A DNA stretch of 64,000 bases from assembly GCA_019925095.2 (NCBI GenBank), contig CM034389.1:27096935-27160934 (forward strand), in the 5' to 3' direction. The translations under genes were made by a program, and so were the position numbers. Of the stretch, positions 62,154 to 64,000 are shown piece by piece. The DNA comes from Dendrolimus kikuchii (taxonomy: Eukaryota > Arthropoda > Insecta > Lepidoptera > Lasiocampidae). The notes under the pieces are model-generated. The model was not told the DNA's origin. It was given only the letters and a program-made list of their open reading frames with translations, and made no database searches. Within the stretch, counting starts at the first letter, position 1, and each line of letters opens with the position of its first letter.

Positions 62154-62967
62154 GGAATCGTATTTTTTATTATAAAATAACCATATGACGGAAGCAGTCA
62201 ATAACCGCATAGAGTATTTTTACATGTAGTAATCGGAAGTCGTTTAACCAGGTGGTAGGGCATTTGCCCGACTGGATGGCTACCACCCCTGGTCTAAAGT
62301 ATGTCGCCATAACAACCTTGAGTTGTGTTCCGACATTAGTGACCAGCAGCGCATTTGTAGCAACTTTGGTGTTGCAAATGTCCATAGGCGATGGTAACCG
62401 CTTTCCATCAAGTGGGCCGTCTGCCTGTATGCTGATCTCCTGCAATAAAAAAAAAACCGGATGTCAACGTAGAAGCATTTATTATTAAGCTAACGGATAT
62501 CGGAAATGGAGTAACTGGATGTTGGAAGTTAATACGTATGCCGGAAGTAGGGTTTATGAAGGAAGTGTAACGGAAGTGGCGTCACAGCATTACCGGATAT
62601 TATCACTGCAGCGCGCTACGAGGACCTTTTAAAAACGCGGTGTTCGGGCAGAGGAGGGGCAGTCTTAAACCGACAGTCTACGAGTCTACATTGGTAGTCT
62701 TGGACGAGGAGCACATAATATAATGTGGTCGATAATTACTGCTTGATAATCGCAGTATTCTTGAAGGGCAAGTTGCTGCTCGACACCTGACAAGCGTGGA
62801 TGCAACTTTTGGAGTTGTCCTAATATTTCTGTGTATAATTAATTGTGCAATATTTAATATCGTAATTATGATAATTCTAGTGTAATAAACTTTGATTATA
62901 ATATTTCAGATTATTGTGTTCTTCTCGGAGCGTCATTCGTTCGCTTCCGGCGTGAACCCGACATATT
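62154..62967 (+). mobile_element. Solo LTR with an A-family insertion
   Basis: Begins TGTAGGAATCG and ends GTGAACCCGACA (TG...CA), flanked by TATT on both sides. It contains GTAATAAACTTTGATT (polyadenylation signal). It interrupts the unclassified repeat seen intact at 48610-48780. Confidence 0.8.
62248..62456 (+). repeat. A-family repeat, short class, deleted
   Basis: Starts CCAGGTGGTAGGG after GTTTAA; the GTTCCAGTCTCCCTTAAG block is missing. The paralogous LTR at 35880 has the empty site. Confidence 0.9.
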
Positions 62968-63005
62968 TTTATAGGCAGGTACTTAATATGAAACTAATAA
63001 TACTT

Positions 63006-63309
63006 CTTTATTGTAGGTGTTCAGCAGAAGGCAGACGATCCACTTGATGGAAAGCGGTTACCATCGCCTATGGACATTTGCAACACCAAAGTTACTACAA
63101 ATGCGCTGCTGCTCTCTTAAGGAAGACTGGAACCTGGCCACTAATGCCGGAACACAACTCAAGGTTGTTATGGCGGCATGCTCTAGACCAGGGGTGGTAG
63201 CCATCCAGTCGAGCAAATGCCCTAACACCTGACTGTGGGTTGTTTTCGCGCTTCTTACGACAGACTGCCTGCGTAGAAAATTGTATTCTTTCTTCGTTCC
63301 TGTACGGAT
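63006..63309 (-). repeat. A-family repeat, full length, diverged
   Basis: Tail junction TTATTGTAGGTGTTCAGC; the GCGGCCGGGC block is reduced. Confidence 0.83.
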
Positions 63310-63481
63310 AAAAAGTTACAAACAAGGTTCTACACCATCCTTTCCCAAAATGGGCGATAACGCTCCCTTGTGGGCGCTGCAGGCCTAAAGGGGGGCGGTA
63401 AGAGACCAAGAAAAAAAATGGAGGCGTTGTGTAGAGGCTTGGGATTGGTAAGAATTTTGGCTACAAAAACCGATCCCGCAA

Positions 63482-63700
63482 TTGTACCCAGGATTGTGGT
63501 CAATCGTTCAGCGATTCTTGATAGCATTCCCATCGTCATATTTGTGTGAACGTGGATTTAGTGCTGTGGCAACGCTGCTTACTAAAAAGAGAAATCGTTT
63601 GCATGTTACCAAACGTGGCGACTTGCGACTGTTCTTGAGTAAATTGGAACCTGATATAAACAAATTTATTGAACAGCATCAGATTCATCCTTCACATTAG
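63482..63700 (+). mobile_element. hAT-type transposase C-terminal remnant
   Basis: The frame reads YPGLWSIVQRFLIAFPSSY, LCERGFSAVATLLTKKRNRL and KLEPDINKFIEQHQIHPSH, then stop. FPSSYLCERGFS...LTKKRNRL is the hAT dimerisation-domain signature of ZBED5-like elements and domesticated genes. The rest of the transposase is absent. The upstream CCCAAAATGGGCGATAACG may be part of a related terminal sequence. Confidence 0.7.
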
Positions 63701-63797
63701 TTTTTAAATATGAATCGATTATGTTTGTTTTATTTTGAATAAAATATTCCCTGTCTGAATACTATAAAGTTGCGTTTCAACAATCATTCTCATTGGC

Positions 63798-63895
63798 AGG
63801 TGTAGCCCGTAAGAGTTAACTTGAGACTTCAGCGCCGTTGTTTACTACCTACTGCGTTTAGGTCTCAAGTTAACTCTTGCGGGCTATAATAGTAA
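63798..63895. mobile_element. Small MITE with ~28-bp inverted ends
   Basis: GTAGCCCGTAAGAGTTAACT and its complement AGTTAACTCTTGCGGGCTAT around about 35 bp. Confidence 0.75.
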
Positions 63896-64000
63896 AAGTC
63901 TCGTTTAGAATGAATGTTTAATCTCCGCTAATATAGCTCGCAATAATTAATTAATTTAATTTGACGTTATGGTGGTTTTTAAGTAAGTGAAAAAATGGGG

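Noticed and set aside
63482..63700. Domesticated ZBED-like host gene
   Set aside because: Only the C-terminal 70 codons are present, with no intron structure or upstream domain; a transposon remnant is simpler.

Overview
The window looks like a piece of a lepidopteran (butterfly or moth) genome. It is AT-rich, its host genes are cut into small exons by kilobase-scale introns, and most of it is transposable-element sequence. The repeats are of kinds familiar from Lepidoptera: RTE-type LINE ends with (ATGT)n tails, CR1-like ends carrying a GCGATAAGGCCGCC block, Jockey and R1-clade fragments, tRNA-derived SINEs, solo LTRs, Helitron-like ends and MITEs. I see no prokaryotic operons, CRISPR arrays or rRNA.

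Three host genes can be read by matching splice sites and phases. (1) On the minus strand at left, two exons (6152-6282 and 2929-3140) encode the N-terminus of an unidentified single-pass type II membrane protein that continues past the left edge. (2) On the plus strand, UBA5, the E1 enzyme of the UFM1 (ufmylation) pathway, occupies 31285-49813 in nine exons. (3) On the minus strand, the six 3'-terminal exons of MSH5, the meiotic MutS homologue, lie at 53500-62056; its 5' part is beyond the right edge. UBA5 and MSH5 converge. An unexplained open frame ends about 50 bp upstream of the UBA5 start.

Layout: 1-6.3 kb holds the membrane-protein gene with a CA-rich microsatellite and LINE/SINE fragments in its intron. 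6.3-31 kb is repeat territory: Jockey, CR1, RTE, LTR, Helitron and foldback elements and a 0.7-kb segmental duplication. 31-50 kb is UBA5 with heavily invaded introns. 50-53.5 kb is AT-rich spacer with a minisatellite and a MITE. 53.5-62 kb is MSH5, with an LTR, many tailed repeats and a two-unit repeat in its introns. 62-64 kb holds a solo LTR and a hAT transposase remnant.

The most unusual feature is the state of UBA5. All catalytic, zinc-binding and UFM1-interaction residues are present. However, a 5'-truncated R1-clade retrotransposon ends flush against exon 6, so a poly(A) tail takes the place of the polypyrimidine tract; a pyrimidine-rich in-frame alternative acceptor lies inside the element. 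In addition, the last coding exon is interrupted by a patch copied from a nearby repeat. The patch replaces the C-terminal residues (the region that binds UFC1 in human UBA5) with repeat-encoded residues and a stop, and the original tail codons sit about 240 bp downstream inside a broken MITE. Together these suggest replication-template switching, a private allele, or an assembly artefact; long-read and RNA data would decide.
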